This document shows, piece after piece, positions 14,798 through 22,116 of a stretch of DNA of 22,116 bases. The first letter of the stretch is position 1. Every line of letters begins with the position of its first letter. The notes under the pieces are model-generated. The model made no database searches, was not told where the DNA came from, and saw only the letters and a program-made list of their open reading frames with translations. Origin of the DNA: Polaromonas sp. (GTDB taxonomy: Bacteria; Pseudomonadota; Gammaproteobacteria; Burkholderiales; Burkholderiaceae_C). The stretch covers positions 1 through 22,116 of the forward strand of contig JAHFQQ010000013.1 of NCBI GenBank assembly GCA_023259235.1, written 5' to 3'. The position numbers were made by a program, and so were the translations under genes.

Positions 14798-16594
14798 TCA
14801 TGGCAATTCCTCGAAGCTGATATTGGGCTCGGCCATCACGCGCACGGTGCTTTGCAGGCTGCCCAGGATCTGATTGGCGAAGTAGCTGTCCTGAGTGTCG
14901 GGCTCGAGCGCGGCAAATGCCAGGTTGCCGAGCGGCTGGTTCAGCGGAACGTAAAAGCTGCCGCGTGGCGCATCCAGCACGCCACGCATAAGGCTCACAT
15001 GCGCGTCGGCGTTTGCGCCGCGCGCATCCTGGTGCGGCTCTGTGGCGCGAGAGGTTTCATGGTAGCTGTCGCCCAGCAAGGAGCCGGGTTCCACTACGCG
15101 CAGCACCTTCACGCCGAGCAGGCGCAGCCGGTCGGCAGCCTTGGTCGAACCAGCCGACAGCCAGTAACCGCAGGGGCGGGCGCGCGCCTTGAGGGGCTCC
15201 AGCACGAGCGCGGAATCCCAGTCCACCATGATGGATTTGTCAGCGCCGGTCACCGGGTCCAGCATGACCAGTTCGTGCTGGGCCGGCGTAAGCGCGGCAT
15301 CCACAACCGCTTGCCCCCGGCAAGCTTCGGCGCTGACTTCTTTTTCAATATAGGGACGAAGCTGGGCCAGATCGCCTGCGCGCTGGGCGGTGTTGCTCAG
15401 CACGCTGGTGACGGCCGTCACCAGCGTGTGAACACGCCGCTGGATATGCTGCCGGCCAATGTCTGCGCCCCGGGACTCAATCAACAGGCTGACGGCATTT
15501 TTAAGGCCGTTGACGTTGCGGCTGGTGTCCGGTCGCGCGCCACCCATGGAGACTATCTTGTCGGCCAGATCCACCGACGTCGTGTAATACCACTCGGTGC
15601 TGAGGCCTTGAGCCTTGAGCGCGGCCAGCAGCGGGCGACGGTACCATTCTTCGGCGGCCTTGGTTAAAAATTCGGGCAAATTGGCAGCCGTGGCGTATTC
15701 CAGTCGCGCATCGAATTTCTGCAATCCGCCAAATTTCTGCAAAAAGCGGCCAGCCACGGCGTACTCATGGGCGTCCACCACCACGGTCGGCTGGTAGTCG
15801 CGCGTGAGTCGGGCCAGCGCCTGCGCTTCCGGGGTGTCGAGCAGCAAATGGTCGTGGCTCATGTCCAGCCCGCCCGCGGTGGCGCGCTGATTGCTGGCCG
15901 CGCCATCCGGATTGGCGCGTGGAACAATCAGCACATTGATGCTTTGCAGCATGGGCCGCAGCAGGCCCTGGGCCAGTTCGCTGGCGATGACGAGCAGCGC
16001 TTCGCTGCCGGCCGGTTCGTTGCCATGCTGCTGGGCTACCAGCAGAACCGTGGGTTTTCCCGCCGCCAGCAGGGTGGCCGGATCGGTGCTGGTGGCGCTC
16101 GTCAGGATCAGTGTCTCCAGTGGCTCGCCGCGCTGCGATTCTCCGATGGACAGCACGGCGGCCGTGATCCCCGCCGAACGCGCTGCCGCGGTCACCTGAT
16201 CGCGCAGCCACGCGCGGATCTCGGCCTGAGTCGTGAATGCAGCGCGGCCGGCCTGCAGGCCTGGTGTGCTGTAAACCACCGAAGGAGCCGGAAAACGCGC
16301 GGCAACAGCGGCGCTGTATGGCGTGGGCTGATCAGCCGGCGCGACGGGCGGTGCGCCAATGGTTGCTGGCGAGGCGACCGGAAATACCTGCACGACGGGC
16401 GGCACGACTTTTGCGGATGTTTCAGGGCCGATGCGTGCACTGGACGGTTGCCGGACGGCGGTCGGAGTCCAGGGCGGCAGTGGGACCGAGGTGCAGGCCG
16501 CCATCAGCAGCGTCAGGCCCGGCAGCGCCAGCGCGCGCGCTCGCACCCAAAACCGGAGATGGCCAAGGAGGGATGCTGGCTGGGATCGTGGCAT
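14798..16594 (-). CDS. M14-family metallocarboxypeptidase-like lipoprotein
   Basis: A 598-residue protein with a signal peptide and lipobox-like LMAAC (Cys34 the likely lipidation site; Met at -3 is unusual). Thr at +2 predicts sorting to the outer membrane. A Pro/Ala/Val-rich linker (about 36-110) is followed by a zinc carboxypeptidase domain of family M14: His190 and Glu193 in QQHGNEPAG and His276 in VDAHEYAV are the zinc ligands, and Glu373 in LIESRGADIG is the catalytic base. About 200 residues of extra domain follow. It probably trims peptides or cell-wall fragments in the envelope; the substrate is unknown. ATG at 16594 with AAAGG upstream is preferred over further upstream starts at 16630. 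It is transcribed away from dusA from a 116-bp shared gap. Confidence 0.88.
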   Translation of the reverse strand: MPRSQPASLLGHLRFWVRARALALPGLTLLMAACTSVPLPPWTPTAVRQPSSARIGPETSAKVVPPVVQVFPVASPATIGAPPVAPADQPTPYSAAVAARFPAPSVVYSTPGLQAGRAAFTTQAEIRAWLRDQVTAAARSAGITAAVLSIGESQRGEPLETLILTSATSTDPATLLAAGKPTVLLVAQQHGNEPAGSEALLVIASELAQGLLRPMLQSINVLIVPRANPDGAASNQRATAGGLDMSHDHLLLDTPEAQALARLTRDYQPTVVVDAHEYAVAGRFLQKFGGLQKFDARLEYATAANLPEFLTKAAEEWYRRPLLAALKAQGLSTEWYYTTSVDLADKIVSMGGARPDTSRNVNGLKNAVSLLIESRGADIGRQHIQRRVHTLVTAVTSVLSNTAQRAGDLAQLRPYIEKEVSAEACRGQAVVDAALTPAQHELVMLDPVTGADKSIMVDWDSALVLEPLKARARPCGYWLSAGSTKAADRLRLLGVKVLRVVEPGSLLGDSYHETSRATEPHQDARGANADAHVSLMRGVLDAPRGSFYVPLNQPLGNLAFAALEPDTQDSYFANQILGSLQSTVRVMAEPNISFEELP

Positions 16595-16710
16595 TGGTAT
16601 AAACCTTTTCGTGCGTCCATGCATGCTCAACAGGGAGCCTGGCCGCCCATGTTACCCGCCCTGCGGGGCCGGCGGGAAGGCTGGCCAGACCTTTCTGGGA
16701 AAATGGTGCC

Positions 16711-17769
16711 ATGGCCGCCTGTATTCCTGTTTTATCCGCCACCGACTCAGCTTCAAGCATTGTTGACAATCCATGGCGCCTGTGCGTGGCACCGATGATG
16801 GACTGGACCGACCGGCATTGTCGCCATTTTCACCGCCTGCTGACGCGCCGTGCCCGGCTCTACACCGAAATGGTAACCACCGGCGCGCTGGTTCATGGCG
16901 ACGTGGCCCGACATCTGCGCTTTGATGCCCGGGAGCATGCGGTGGCGCTGCAGCTAGGCGGCAGCGAGCCGGCTGATTTGGCCCACGCCGCCAGACTCGG
17001 AGCGCAGTGGGGCTATGACGAGATCAACCTCAATTGCGGCTGTCCCAGCGAACGCGTGCAGCGCGGCTCGTTCGGGGCCTGCCTGATGGCCGAGCCGCAA
17101 CTGGTGGCCGATTGCGTGAAGGCGATGGTCGATGTGGTCGATCTCCCCGTGACCGTGAAGCATCGTGTCGGCATCAATCAGGGCGAGAGCTATGAGTTTG
17201 TTCGCGACTTTGTCGGTGCGGTAAGTGAGGCGGGCTGCAAAACCTTTATTGTCCATGCCCGCAACGCCTGGCTCAAAGGGCTCAGTCCGAAGGAAAACCG
17301 CGAGGTGCCGCCGTTGCGCTACGCACTGGTACACCGTTTGAAGAGGGAATTTCCGCAATTGACCATCTGCATCAATGGCGGCATTACCCGCAATGAACAG
17401 GTGGAGGAGCAACTGCGTGAGCTCGACGGCGTGATGGTGGGGCGCGAGGCTTATCACAACCCCTGGTGGATGGCCGATTGGGACCGGAGGTATTTCCGGT
17501 CTGACCGGCCGGGGTCTGGCGAACCTCCCGAAGACAGCCAGAGCCTCACCCGCGAGGCAGTCGAGGAGCAGATGACAGGCTACATGGCGCGCGAGGCCGC
17601 TGAACACGGCACACCGTGGAGCGCCATCGCCCGCCACATGCTGGGCCTGCGAAATGGCCTGCCGGGTGCGCGCCGCTGGCGTCAGGTCTGGAGTGACCAC
17701 CGCCTCAAGGCGTTGCATCCGCGCGATGTAATGGCGCTGGCGCACCGGGCTGATCAAGACCCGGCGTAG
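16711..17769 (+). CDS. dusA: tRNA-dihydrouridine(20/20a) synthase DusA
   Basis: A 352-residue flavin enzyme that reduces uridines 20 and 20a in the tRNA D-loop. The N-terminal APMMDWTDRHCRHFHRLLT and LYTEMVTTGAL are the DusA signature, and NLNCGCPSERVQRGSFGACLM holds the catalytic Cys111. KHRVGINQ, HARNAWLKGLSPKENR and the C-terminal NGLPGARRWR complete the FMN barrel and tRNA-binding helical domain. The start ATG at 16711 leaves about 20 poorly conserved residues before PWRLCVAPMMD; GGGA lies upstream. Length is normal. Confidence 0.96.
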   Translation: MAACIPVLSATDSASSIVDNPWRLCVAPMMDWTDRHCRHFHRLLTRRARLYTEMVTTGALVHGDVARHLRFDAREHAVALQLGGSEPADLAHAARLGAQWGYDEINLNCGCPSERVQRGSFGACLMAEPQLVADCVKAMVDVVDLPVTVKHRVGINQGESYEFVRDFVGAVSEAGCKTFIVHARNAWLKGLSPKENREVPPLRYALVHRLKREFPQLTICINGGITRNEQVEEQLRELDGVMVGREAYHNPWWMADWDRRYFRSDRPGSGEPPEDSQSLTREAVEEQMTGYMAREAAEHGTPWSAIARHMLGLRNGLPGARRWRQVWSDHRLKALHPRDVMALAHRADQDPA

Positions 17770-17871
17770 GGGGTTGCGGATCCTGCCAGAGCGTCGTGCA
17801 GCTCTCCGGATGCCGATTTGACGGGGATGCGCCACCCCGCGGCCTTGGTTTTAATTATTTTGAATCATATG

Positions 17872-17899
17872 GGAATAAGCGGGTTCGTCACGGCGTCTA
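17872..17899 (+). promoter_or_regulatory. ECF-type promoter of the secreted protein-sigma-anti-sigma module
   Basis: GGAATA (17872-17877) and CGTCTA (17894-17899) are separated by 16 bp, the form expected of ECF sigma promoters (AA-containing -35, CGTC-type -10). Transcription would start near 17906, about 40 bases before the first gene. The ECF sigma gene two positions downstream makes autoregulation likely. Confidence 0.7.
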
Positions 17900-17945
17900 T
17901 GGCAGTGTCTCCCCTGCGTCCATTAATCTTTTAAAGGAAAACCCC

Positions 17946-18320
17946 ATGAAAACCCGTTCGATTCCAGCTTTGGCCCTTTTTTTCATGGCGATGGCCTCGA
18001 CCTTCGCCCAGGCTGACATGCTCAAGCCCGCTGGCGGCGTGCTGGTCAACTCCGCCGGCATGACGGTTTATACCTTCGACAAGGATGTGGCAGGAAGCGG
18101 CAAGAGTACCTGCAACGGCCCCTGCCTGACCGTGTGGCCTGCCGTCATGGCCGATGCGAATGCCAAGCCTGAAGGCGACATGAGCATCGTGACGCGTGAC
18201 GACGGCGCCAAACAGTGGGCCTATAAGGGCAAGCCGGTGTACCTCAATGCTTCGGACAGCAAGCCCGGCGACAAGAAGGGCGACAACTTCAAGGATGTGT
18301 GGCACATCGTCAAGCCTTGA
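17946..18320 (+). CDS. Secreted PF03640-type repeat protein
   Basis: A 124-residue exported protein of the COG4315/PF03640 group (predicted lipoprotein of unknown function). Residues 1-23 form a signal peptide (AQA before Asp24); there is no lipobox, so this member is soluble rather than lipidated. Two copies of the family repeat are seen: LVNSAGMTVYTFDKDVAG to CNGPCLTVWPA (about 33-66) and WAYKGKPVYLNASDSKPGD to VWHIVKP (91-124). Cys56 and Cys60 form the conserved CNGPC pair. The ATG has AAAGGA upstream; 50 open codons further up are not conserved. It is the first gene behind the ECF-type promoter and is probably the main target of the sigma factor. Function unknown. Confidence 0.9.
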   Translation: MKTRSIPALALFFMAMASTFAQADMLKPAGGVLVNSAGMTVYTFDKDVAGSGKSTCNGPCLTVWPAVMADANAKPEGDMSIVTRDDGAKQWAYKGKPVYLNASDSKPGDKKGDNFKDVWHIVKP

Positions 18321-18378
18321 CCGCCCAAGCGCCTGGTTCGCATTTCTGTCAGACTGTTGCTGCAACCCTGAAAGATTC

Positions 18379-18891
18379 ATGCGTGCCAGGAACGAAGCCG
18401 ATATTGTTGCCTGCATTCCTAGCCTGCGCCGTTATGCGCGCGGGCTGACTGGCGACCGCGACCGCGCCGACGACCTGGTGCAAGACACGCTGGAGCGCGC
18501 GTGGAGCCGCTTTTCGATGTGGCAAAAGCGCGGCGAGATTCGCGCCTGGATGTTTGGCATCATGCACAACGCCTTTGTTGACCACATCCGGGCGCAGCGA
18601 TCGCGCCCCGAAGACAATGCGGGCGACGAGGTGCCGGAGTTGCCAGGGCGCGCCACGCAGACCGACCGGCTTGAGCTGCGTGACCTCGACCGCTTGCTGC
18701 AACGGCTTCCGCGCGAGCAGCGCGAAGTGTTGCTGATGGTGGGGGTTGAAGAGCTGAGCTACCAGCAGGTGGCCGGCGCGCTTGGCGTGCCCGTGGGCAC
18801 GGTGATGTCTCGCCTTTCAAGGGCGCGTGAGCGTTTGCGCGCTGCAATGGAGGGAAGCGAAGTGGTCAGTAAAATCCAGCGCGTCAAGTAA
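18379..18891 (+). CDS. ECF RNA polymerase sigma factor
   Basis: A 170-residue ECF sigma factor. The sigma-2 region spans about 10-73 (LRRYARGLTGDRDRADDLVQ, then RAWMFGIMHNAFVDHIR), and sigma-4 spans about 100-156 (LQRLPREQREVLLMVGVE, then SYQQVAGALGVPVGTVMSRLSRARERL, the helix-turn-helix). The ATG at 18379 has GAAAG just upstream; the upstream open codons overlap the preceding gene and are not sigma-like. It follows the secreted protein after 58 bases, and three bases separate it from the anti-sigma gene. It likely recognises the promoter at 17872-17899. The inducing stress is not shown by the sequence. Confidence 0.94.
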   Translation: MRARNEADIVACIPSLRRYARGLTGDRDRADDLVQDTLERAWSRFSMWQKRGEIRAWMFGIMHNAFVDHIRAQRSRPEDNAGDEVPELPGRATQTDRLELRDLDRLLQRLPREQREVLLMVGVEELSYQQVAGALGVPVGTVMSRLSRARERLRAAMEGSEVVSKIQRVK

Positions 18892-18894
18892 ATA

Positions 18895-19680
18895 ATGGAC
18901 CACATCAAACCTATCACCGAAGCCGATCTGCACGCATATGTGGACCGCCAATTGCCTGTGCCGCGCCGTGTTGAGATCGAACGGTTTATGGCCAGCCGCC
19001 CCGACGAACGCCGGCGTGTGCTGGCATGGCAGCGCCAGAGCGAGTTGCTTCAGACGTGGCTTGATCCCGTGCTGTGCGAGCCGCTGCCCCTTCGCCTGCC
19101 CTTGAAACCGGAAGCCGCGGCGTGGCCGTGGCGCGGACTGGCGGCGGGTATTGCGCTGGCCGTGGTCAGCGCCAGCTCGGCCTGGTTTGTTCGTGGTGCG
19201 CTGGACAGCGATGGCACGCGTCTTGCGTCGGTCAATTCCGGCCGTTTGACGGGCTTTGCGCGTCGCGCGGCGGTGGCTCATGTGGTCTATAGCCCGGACG
19301 CGCGCCGCCCGGTGGAAGTCGGCGCAGACCAGGAACAGGCCCTGGTGACCTGGCTGACCAAACGGATCGGTACACCCGTTCATCCGCCCGCGCTGGGTGC
19401 CTTGGGCTACGACCTGGTCGGGGGCCGCCTGTTGCCCGGCGACAAGGGGCCGGTGGCGCAGTTCATGTACACCACAACCGGTGGCCAGCGACTGACCCTG
19501 TACGTCACGCGCGAAGCCGCCGGTCAGGAAACTGCCTTCAAGTTTGGCCAGGATGGCGCGGTCAAGGTTTTTTACTGGGTGGACAAGAACTTTGGTTATG
19601 CCTTGTCGGGCGGCGTTGATCGTCAGGAATTGATGCGCGTCTCGCAAGAAGTCCACCGTCAGCTTGCGCCTGGGTCCTAG
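18895..19680 (+). CDS. Single-pass anti-sigma factor
   Basis: A 261-residue membrane protein of the COG5662 type (transmembrane transcriptional regulator). The cytoplasmic N-terminus (ITEADLHAYVDRQLPVPRR) has the usual helical start of these anti-sigma factors, but no HxxxCxxC zinc motif is present, so it is not a zinc-binding (ZAS) anti-sigma. One membrane helix lies at about 81-99, and about 160 residues extend into the periplasm, probably the sensor part. It starts three bases after the sigma gene stop, so the two are translated together and should bind each other. It converges with the TAXI gene, whose stop is 16 bases away. Confidence 0.88.
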   Translation: MDHIKPITEADLHAYVDRQLPVPRRVEIERFMASRPDERRRVLAWQRQSELLQTWLDPVLCEPLPLRLPLKPEAAAWPWRGLAAGIALAVVSASSAWFVRGALDSDGTRLASVNSGRLTGFARRAAVAHVVYSPDARRPVEVGADQEQALVTWLTKRIGTPVHPPALGALGYDLVGGRLLPGDKGPVAQFMYTTTGGQRLTLYVTREAAGQETAFKFGQDGAVKVFYWVDKNFGYALSGGVDRQELMRVSQEVHRQLAPGS

Positions 19681-19696
19681 GCAACCTGCTTCGCGT

Positions 19697-20995
19697 TCAC
19701 TGGTGGCTTTGCAGCTTCGTGCGGACCAGCTGAATGTTGTTGCGCAGCGCATAAAGCTCATCGGTGTATGACAGCGGCACGCTGATGGTTGCGACGCGGC
19801 TTTCCAGTTCACTGAGTTCTTTGATCGACAGTGCCCTGTCTGGCGTGTCGGCCGCCCGGTTTTCAATGTTCCGCAACTGGCCGTACCACCGGAAAATACG
19901 CGATCGCACCCGAAACTCATAGAGCGGCGGCACGATGCGCGACAGCGGCAGCAGCACCGCGATGATGATGCCCATCACCAGCCACATGCGCTCGACCAGA
20001 TTGGCCACCCAAAAGTTCAGGTAGCGCTGCAAAAATGGCTTGTCGTTTTTGATGCTGCGCACCGCTTCGGCTGAAATTGGCAGCTCGTTGTTGGCCATGT
20101 TGGGGTATTCGCGGGCATGCTTGAACCAGCCGGCGCTGCCATGAATTTCGTTGCCGGCCAAGGCGAACAGTTGCAGCAGCGCCGGGTGCGTGCCGGCGCG
20201 CGTGAGCAGGGTGGTGGTGGGTGCGACCAGGTGCACGTCTTGCGGCGGAATGTCGGCCGCCAGATCGACCACGCCACGCGGCAGCACGGCCGGGCTCAAA
20301 AAAGCAAAGCGTCGCGAATAGGCTTCGCTCTGCGCGAAGTCCATCAGCTTGACACCTGGTGTTTGCAGCAGCATTTGCACCATCAGCGACTCGGGGGCCG
20401 AGGCAAATACGATGGCGTCGAGTTTGCCCTCCAAAAATGCGGCGGTGGCTGGTGTTTGCTCAAGCCGGGAAATCTTCAGTGTGCCGGCGTCAATCCGGTT
20501 GCTTTCCAGCAATTTGTCCATGAGATTGGGCACACCGCTGCCGGGTGTGCCGATATTGACGCGCAGGCCCTGGAGTTGTGTCAGGCTGCTCAGCGTGGCC
20601 TTCCCGCGGTAAAACAGCCACACTGGCTCCAGAAAAAGGCTGCCCAGCGATTCGAGCCTGTCATCGGCAGTCAGCTTGGCCTCGCTGCTGCCGCCCTGGA
20701 CAAATCCCAGGTCTGCCTTGCCTTCGCGCAGCAGTTGCAAATTGGCGGCCGACCCTTCGGAGGGCAGCAATACCACCGCTATGCCGTCTTTTGCAAGAAT
20801 TTTGGCGTAACGCTTGCCAAACTCTTCATACGCGCTTTGCGCCGGGCCGGTGGCCAGCACCACCCGCCTGGGCGGGTTCGGGTCCAGCCACCAGTAAGCC
20901 AGCGCCAGCAGCGTGACTGCCAGCACAACAAACGGGCCAACCGAGACGGCCAGATCGCGCAGCGACAGCAGGGTATAGCGCATGGTTTTGGGCAT
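19697..20995 (-). CDS. TAXI-family TRAP-type solute-binding protein with membrane anchors
   Basis: A 432-residue protein of the TAXI group (TRAP transporter extracytoplasmic receptors, NMT1-like). An N-terminal membrane segment (about 14-36) is followed by the binding domain with VLATGPAQSAYEEFGKRYAK, SEGSAANLQLLREGKADLGFVQGG and LRVNIGTPGSGVPNLMDKLL. A second membrane segment near 329-352 (ERMWLVMGIIIAVLLPLSR) and a cytoplasmic tail of about 75 residues follow. Most TAXI receptors are soluble and encoded beside a TRAP permease; none is near. It may thus be a sensor or an orphan receptor. The ATG at 20995 has AAGGTGA upstream. Ligand unknown. Confidence 0.9.
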   Translation of the reverse strand: MPKTMRYTLLSLRDLAVSVGPFVVLAVTLLALAYWWLDPNPPRRVVLATGPAQSAYEEFGKRYAKILAKDGIAVVLLPSEGSAANLQLLREGKADLGFVQGGSSEAKLTADDRLESLGSLFLEPVWLFYRGKATLSSLTQLQGLRVNIGTPGSGVPNLMDKLLESNRIDAGTLKISRLEQTPATAAFLEGKLDAIVFASAPESLMVQMLLQTPGVKLMDFAQSEAYSRRFAFLSPAVLPRGVVDLAADIPPQDVHLVAPTTTLLTRAGTHPALLQLFALAGNEIHGSAGWFKHAREYPNMANNELPISAEAVRSIKNDKPFLQRYLNFWVANLVERMWLVMGIIIAVLLPLSRIVPPLYEFRVRSRIFRWYGQLRNIENRAADTPDRALSIKELSELESRVATISVPLSYTDELYALRNNIQLVRTKLQSHQ

Positions 20996-21086
20996 GCCAT
21001 CACCTTAACACGCAGCAGTCATGGCTGTTATCGAAAACTTTTCAATGGCAAAATAGTTGGCAGCCCATGGAAGACGGGAAATGCAG

Positions 21087-21104
21087 GCTATCATAATTAT
21101 AGCT
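21087..21104 (+). repeat. Dispersed AT-rich repeat, copy C (intergenic)
   Basis: GCTATCATAATTATAGCT with arms GCTAT (21087-21091) and ATAGC (21099-21103). It lies between the response-regulator relic and the TAXI gene and resembles copies A and B in its core, but lacks a clear GCGC tail. Weakest of the three. Confidence 0.45.
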
Positions 21105-21134
21105 ATTCAGGTCAGCGGTTCGGATCGGTTGGTT

Positions 21135-21245
21135 TCAGGTGACTGGGTCGAGCGTGATCACCCCATTGGACAGAACGGGGTCAGAATTGCCAATTTTGCG
21201 CCGGATCACGGCACGCAGGCGTGCCAGCAGTTCGTTCATTTCAAA
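21135..21245 (-). pseudogene. Internal fragment of an OmpR-family response regulator
   Basis: Reading from 21245 down, 36 codons give FEMNELLARLRAVIRRK and IGNSDPVLSNGVITLDPVT, then TGA at 21137-21135. This is the end of a receiver domain (the usual KPFEMNELLARLRAVIRR) and the start of the winged-helix DNA-binding domain of a QseB/TctD-like response regulator. The Lys-Pro, the phosphoacceptor Asp and the HTH are all missing. The fragment joins the transposase relic directly at about 21246. It has no start or function of its own and marks a rearrangement. It might still be translated by chance from its ATG at 21239. Confidence 0.75.
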
Positions 21246-21246
21246 G

Positions 21247-21425
21247 ATCAAGACCGGCGGGAGGACGCCCGTTGCCTGCCTTGGGGTAGTGGGGTTCAAT
21301 GGCTTCGCACAGAGCGACCCGTGGGACGATGGCCTCCATCGTCTTCAAAGACTCATCGCGCCTGTCGGCTTGCGGTAGTTCCCGAATGTCTGGTCGGCTG
21401 CCATGGCGAGGGTTTGTTGTTTCAT
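21247..21425 (-). pseudogene. Frameshifted N-terminal relic of an IS5-family transposase
   Basis: From the ATG at 21425 (Shine-Dalgarno AAAGGTGG upstream) the frame reads MKQQTLAMAADQTFGNYRKPT. A one-base loss near 21363 then shifts the frame, and the continuation reads RRDESLKTMEAIVP, RVALCEAIEPHYPK, AGNGRPPAGL before the match ends at about 21247. This is the N-terminus of IS5-group transposases (normally RKPTRRDEFLKTMEAIVPW and RPPVGLERMLR). All catalytic DDE residues are lost. No second end of the IS and no clear terminal repeat is seen; 21426-21520, between it and argA, holds no gene I can support and may contain one IS end. Confidence 0.8.
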
Positions 21426-21520
21426 CGGCGTTCCACCTTTCAACTTCTTCGGGCGTGGAGCTTGATCATCAAATTCCCGGGTCACACTGAGCGTTGCCCA
21501 TCAAGAGTATTTCCCCGGAT

Positions 21521-22116
21521 TCACCCGAGTTTTTTCACCAGCACCAGGCTTTTGCGGTCCCAGTTGTATTTGCGTTTGCGCGCTTCCGGCAGCCACTCCG
21601 GGTCAGCCTGCACAAAGCCGCGCTTGATGAACCAGTGCATGGTGCGCGTGGTCAGCACAAAAATGCTTTGCAGGCCGGCGGCGCGGGCGCGCTGCTCGAT
21701 GCGCTTGAGGATTTTTTCACCATCACCCTGGCCCTGGCTTTGCGGCGACACCGTGAGTGCAGCCATTTCGCCGGTTTTGGCTTCAGGGTAGGGATACAGC
21801 GCGGCACATGCGAAGATCACGCCATCATGCTCGACGATGCTGTAGTGGTCGGCATCGCGCTCGATTTCAGTGCGGCTGCGCTTGACCAGCGTGCCGTCGT
21901 TCTCAAAGGGCTCGATCAGTTGCAGGATCCCGCCAACGTCATCGGCGGTGGCTTCGCGCAGGCTTTCGAGCTTTTCGTCCACCACCATGGTGCCGATGCC
22001 GTCGTGTACGTAAATTTCCAGCAGCAATGAGCCGTCTGTGGCAAATGGAATGATGTGGCTGCGCTCGACGCCGCCTTTGCAGGCCTTGACGCAGTGCTGC
22101 AGGTAAAACGCGGTAT
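21521..22116 (-). CDS. argA: N-acetylglutamate synthase, N-terminus cut by window edge
   Basis: The C-terminal 197 or so residues of an ArgA-type amino-acid N-acetyltransferase, first enzyme of arginine synthesis, which acetylates glutamate. The frame is open past the right edge at 22116. Visible are GVERSHIIPF, LLLEIYVHDGIGTMV (end of the amino-acid-kinase-like domain), then a GNAT domain with CAALYPYPEAKTGEMAALTV, the acetyl-CoA loop SQGQGDGEKIL, and FVLTTRTMHWFIKRGF. The end RKYNWDRKSLVLVKKLG matches E. coli ArgA closely. The full protein is about 440-450 residues, so about 250 lie outside. No terminator was found after the stop. Confidence 0.95.
   Translation of the reverse strand, partial: TAFYLQHCVKACKGGVERSHIIPFATDGSLLLEIYVHDGIGTMVVDEKLESLREATADDVGGILQLIEPFENDGTLVKRSRTEIERDADHYSIVEHDGVIFACAALYPYPEAKTGEMAALTVSPQSQGQGDGEKILKRIEQRARAAGLQSIFVLTTRTMHWFIKRGFVQADPEWLPEARKRKYNWDRKSLVLVKKLG

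Noticed and set aside
17780..17812. AGAGC/GCTCT hairpin after dusA
   Set aside because: Short stem, eight-base loop and no T run; chance in GC-rich DNA.
18196..18378. Upstream extension of the sigma-factor frame by 61 codons
   Set aside because: It overlaps the secreted-protein gene and is not sigma-like; the ATG at 18379 with GAAAG fits the family.
20117..21142. A 341-codon plus-strand frame over the TAXI gene
   Set aside because: Low-complexity Gln/Gly-rich translation, antisense to a well-supported gene and running into relic sequence.
21057..21791. A 244-codon plus-strand frame across the argA-TAXI gap
   Set aside because: It runs antisense to the transposase and response-regulator relics and to argA; no domain visible in its own frame.

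Overview
The window looks like chromosomal DNA of a betaproteobacterium of the Burkholderiales, most likely Comamonadaceae (Polaromonas/Rhodoferax/Variovorax-like). This rests on the gene order (a TCA-cycle cluster with a GntR regulator beside mdh), the moderately high GC, the protein sequences, and an AT-rich dispersed repeat that I recall from Comamonadaceae genomes. The assignment is inference; no search was run.

Left half (1-11522): a TCA-cycle supercluster. On the minus strand, sdhC-sdhD-sdhA-sdhB-sdhE-gltA encodes succinate dehydrogenase, its flavinylation factor and citrate synthase (gltA runs off the left edge). Upstream of sdhC, in the same direction, is a GntR/HutC-type repressor. 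Divergent from it, on the plus strand, are mdh (malate dehydrogenase), a CitE-like HpcH/HpaI-family CoA-ester lyase, a secreted protein of unknown function and acnB (aconitase B), closed by a strong intrinsic terminator with a TTCG loop. The gntR-mdh gap holds a near-perfect palindrome inside the predicted gntR promoter and directly upstream of the predicted mdh promoter. The cluster therefore appears to carry its own regulatory switch.

Middle (11600-17800): housekeeping and redox genes. A small two-helix membrane protein (plus) converges on a minus-strand run: M14-family carboxypeptidase-like lipoprotein, YfcG-like glutathione transferase, DsbA/HCCA-isomerase-like thioredoxin-fold protein and trhP (U32 tRNA hydroxylation protein). 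Divergent from the M14 gene is dusA (tRNA dihydrouridine synthase).

Right (17870-19680): a compact ECF sigma-factor module. A secreted PF03640-type repeat protein, an ECF sigma factor and a one-helix anti-sigma factor follow a clear ECF-type promoter (GGAATA-16 bp-CGTCTA), which suggests autoregulation. Convergent with it is an orphan TAXI-type solute-binding protein with two membrane anchors.

The 520-bp gap 21001-21520 is a graveyard: a frameshifted N-terminal relic of an IS5-family transposase abuts an internal fragment of an OmpR-family response regulator, followed by a copy of the dispersed repeat. The window ends inside argA (N-acetylglutamate synthase). Two other copies of the dispersed repeat lie at about 7943-7980, inside the CitE-like coding region, and at about 11861-11900. 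No rRNA, tRNA or CRISPR array was seen.
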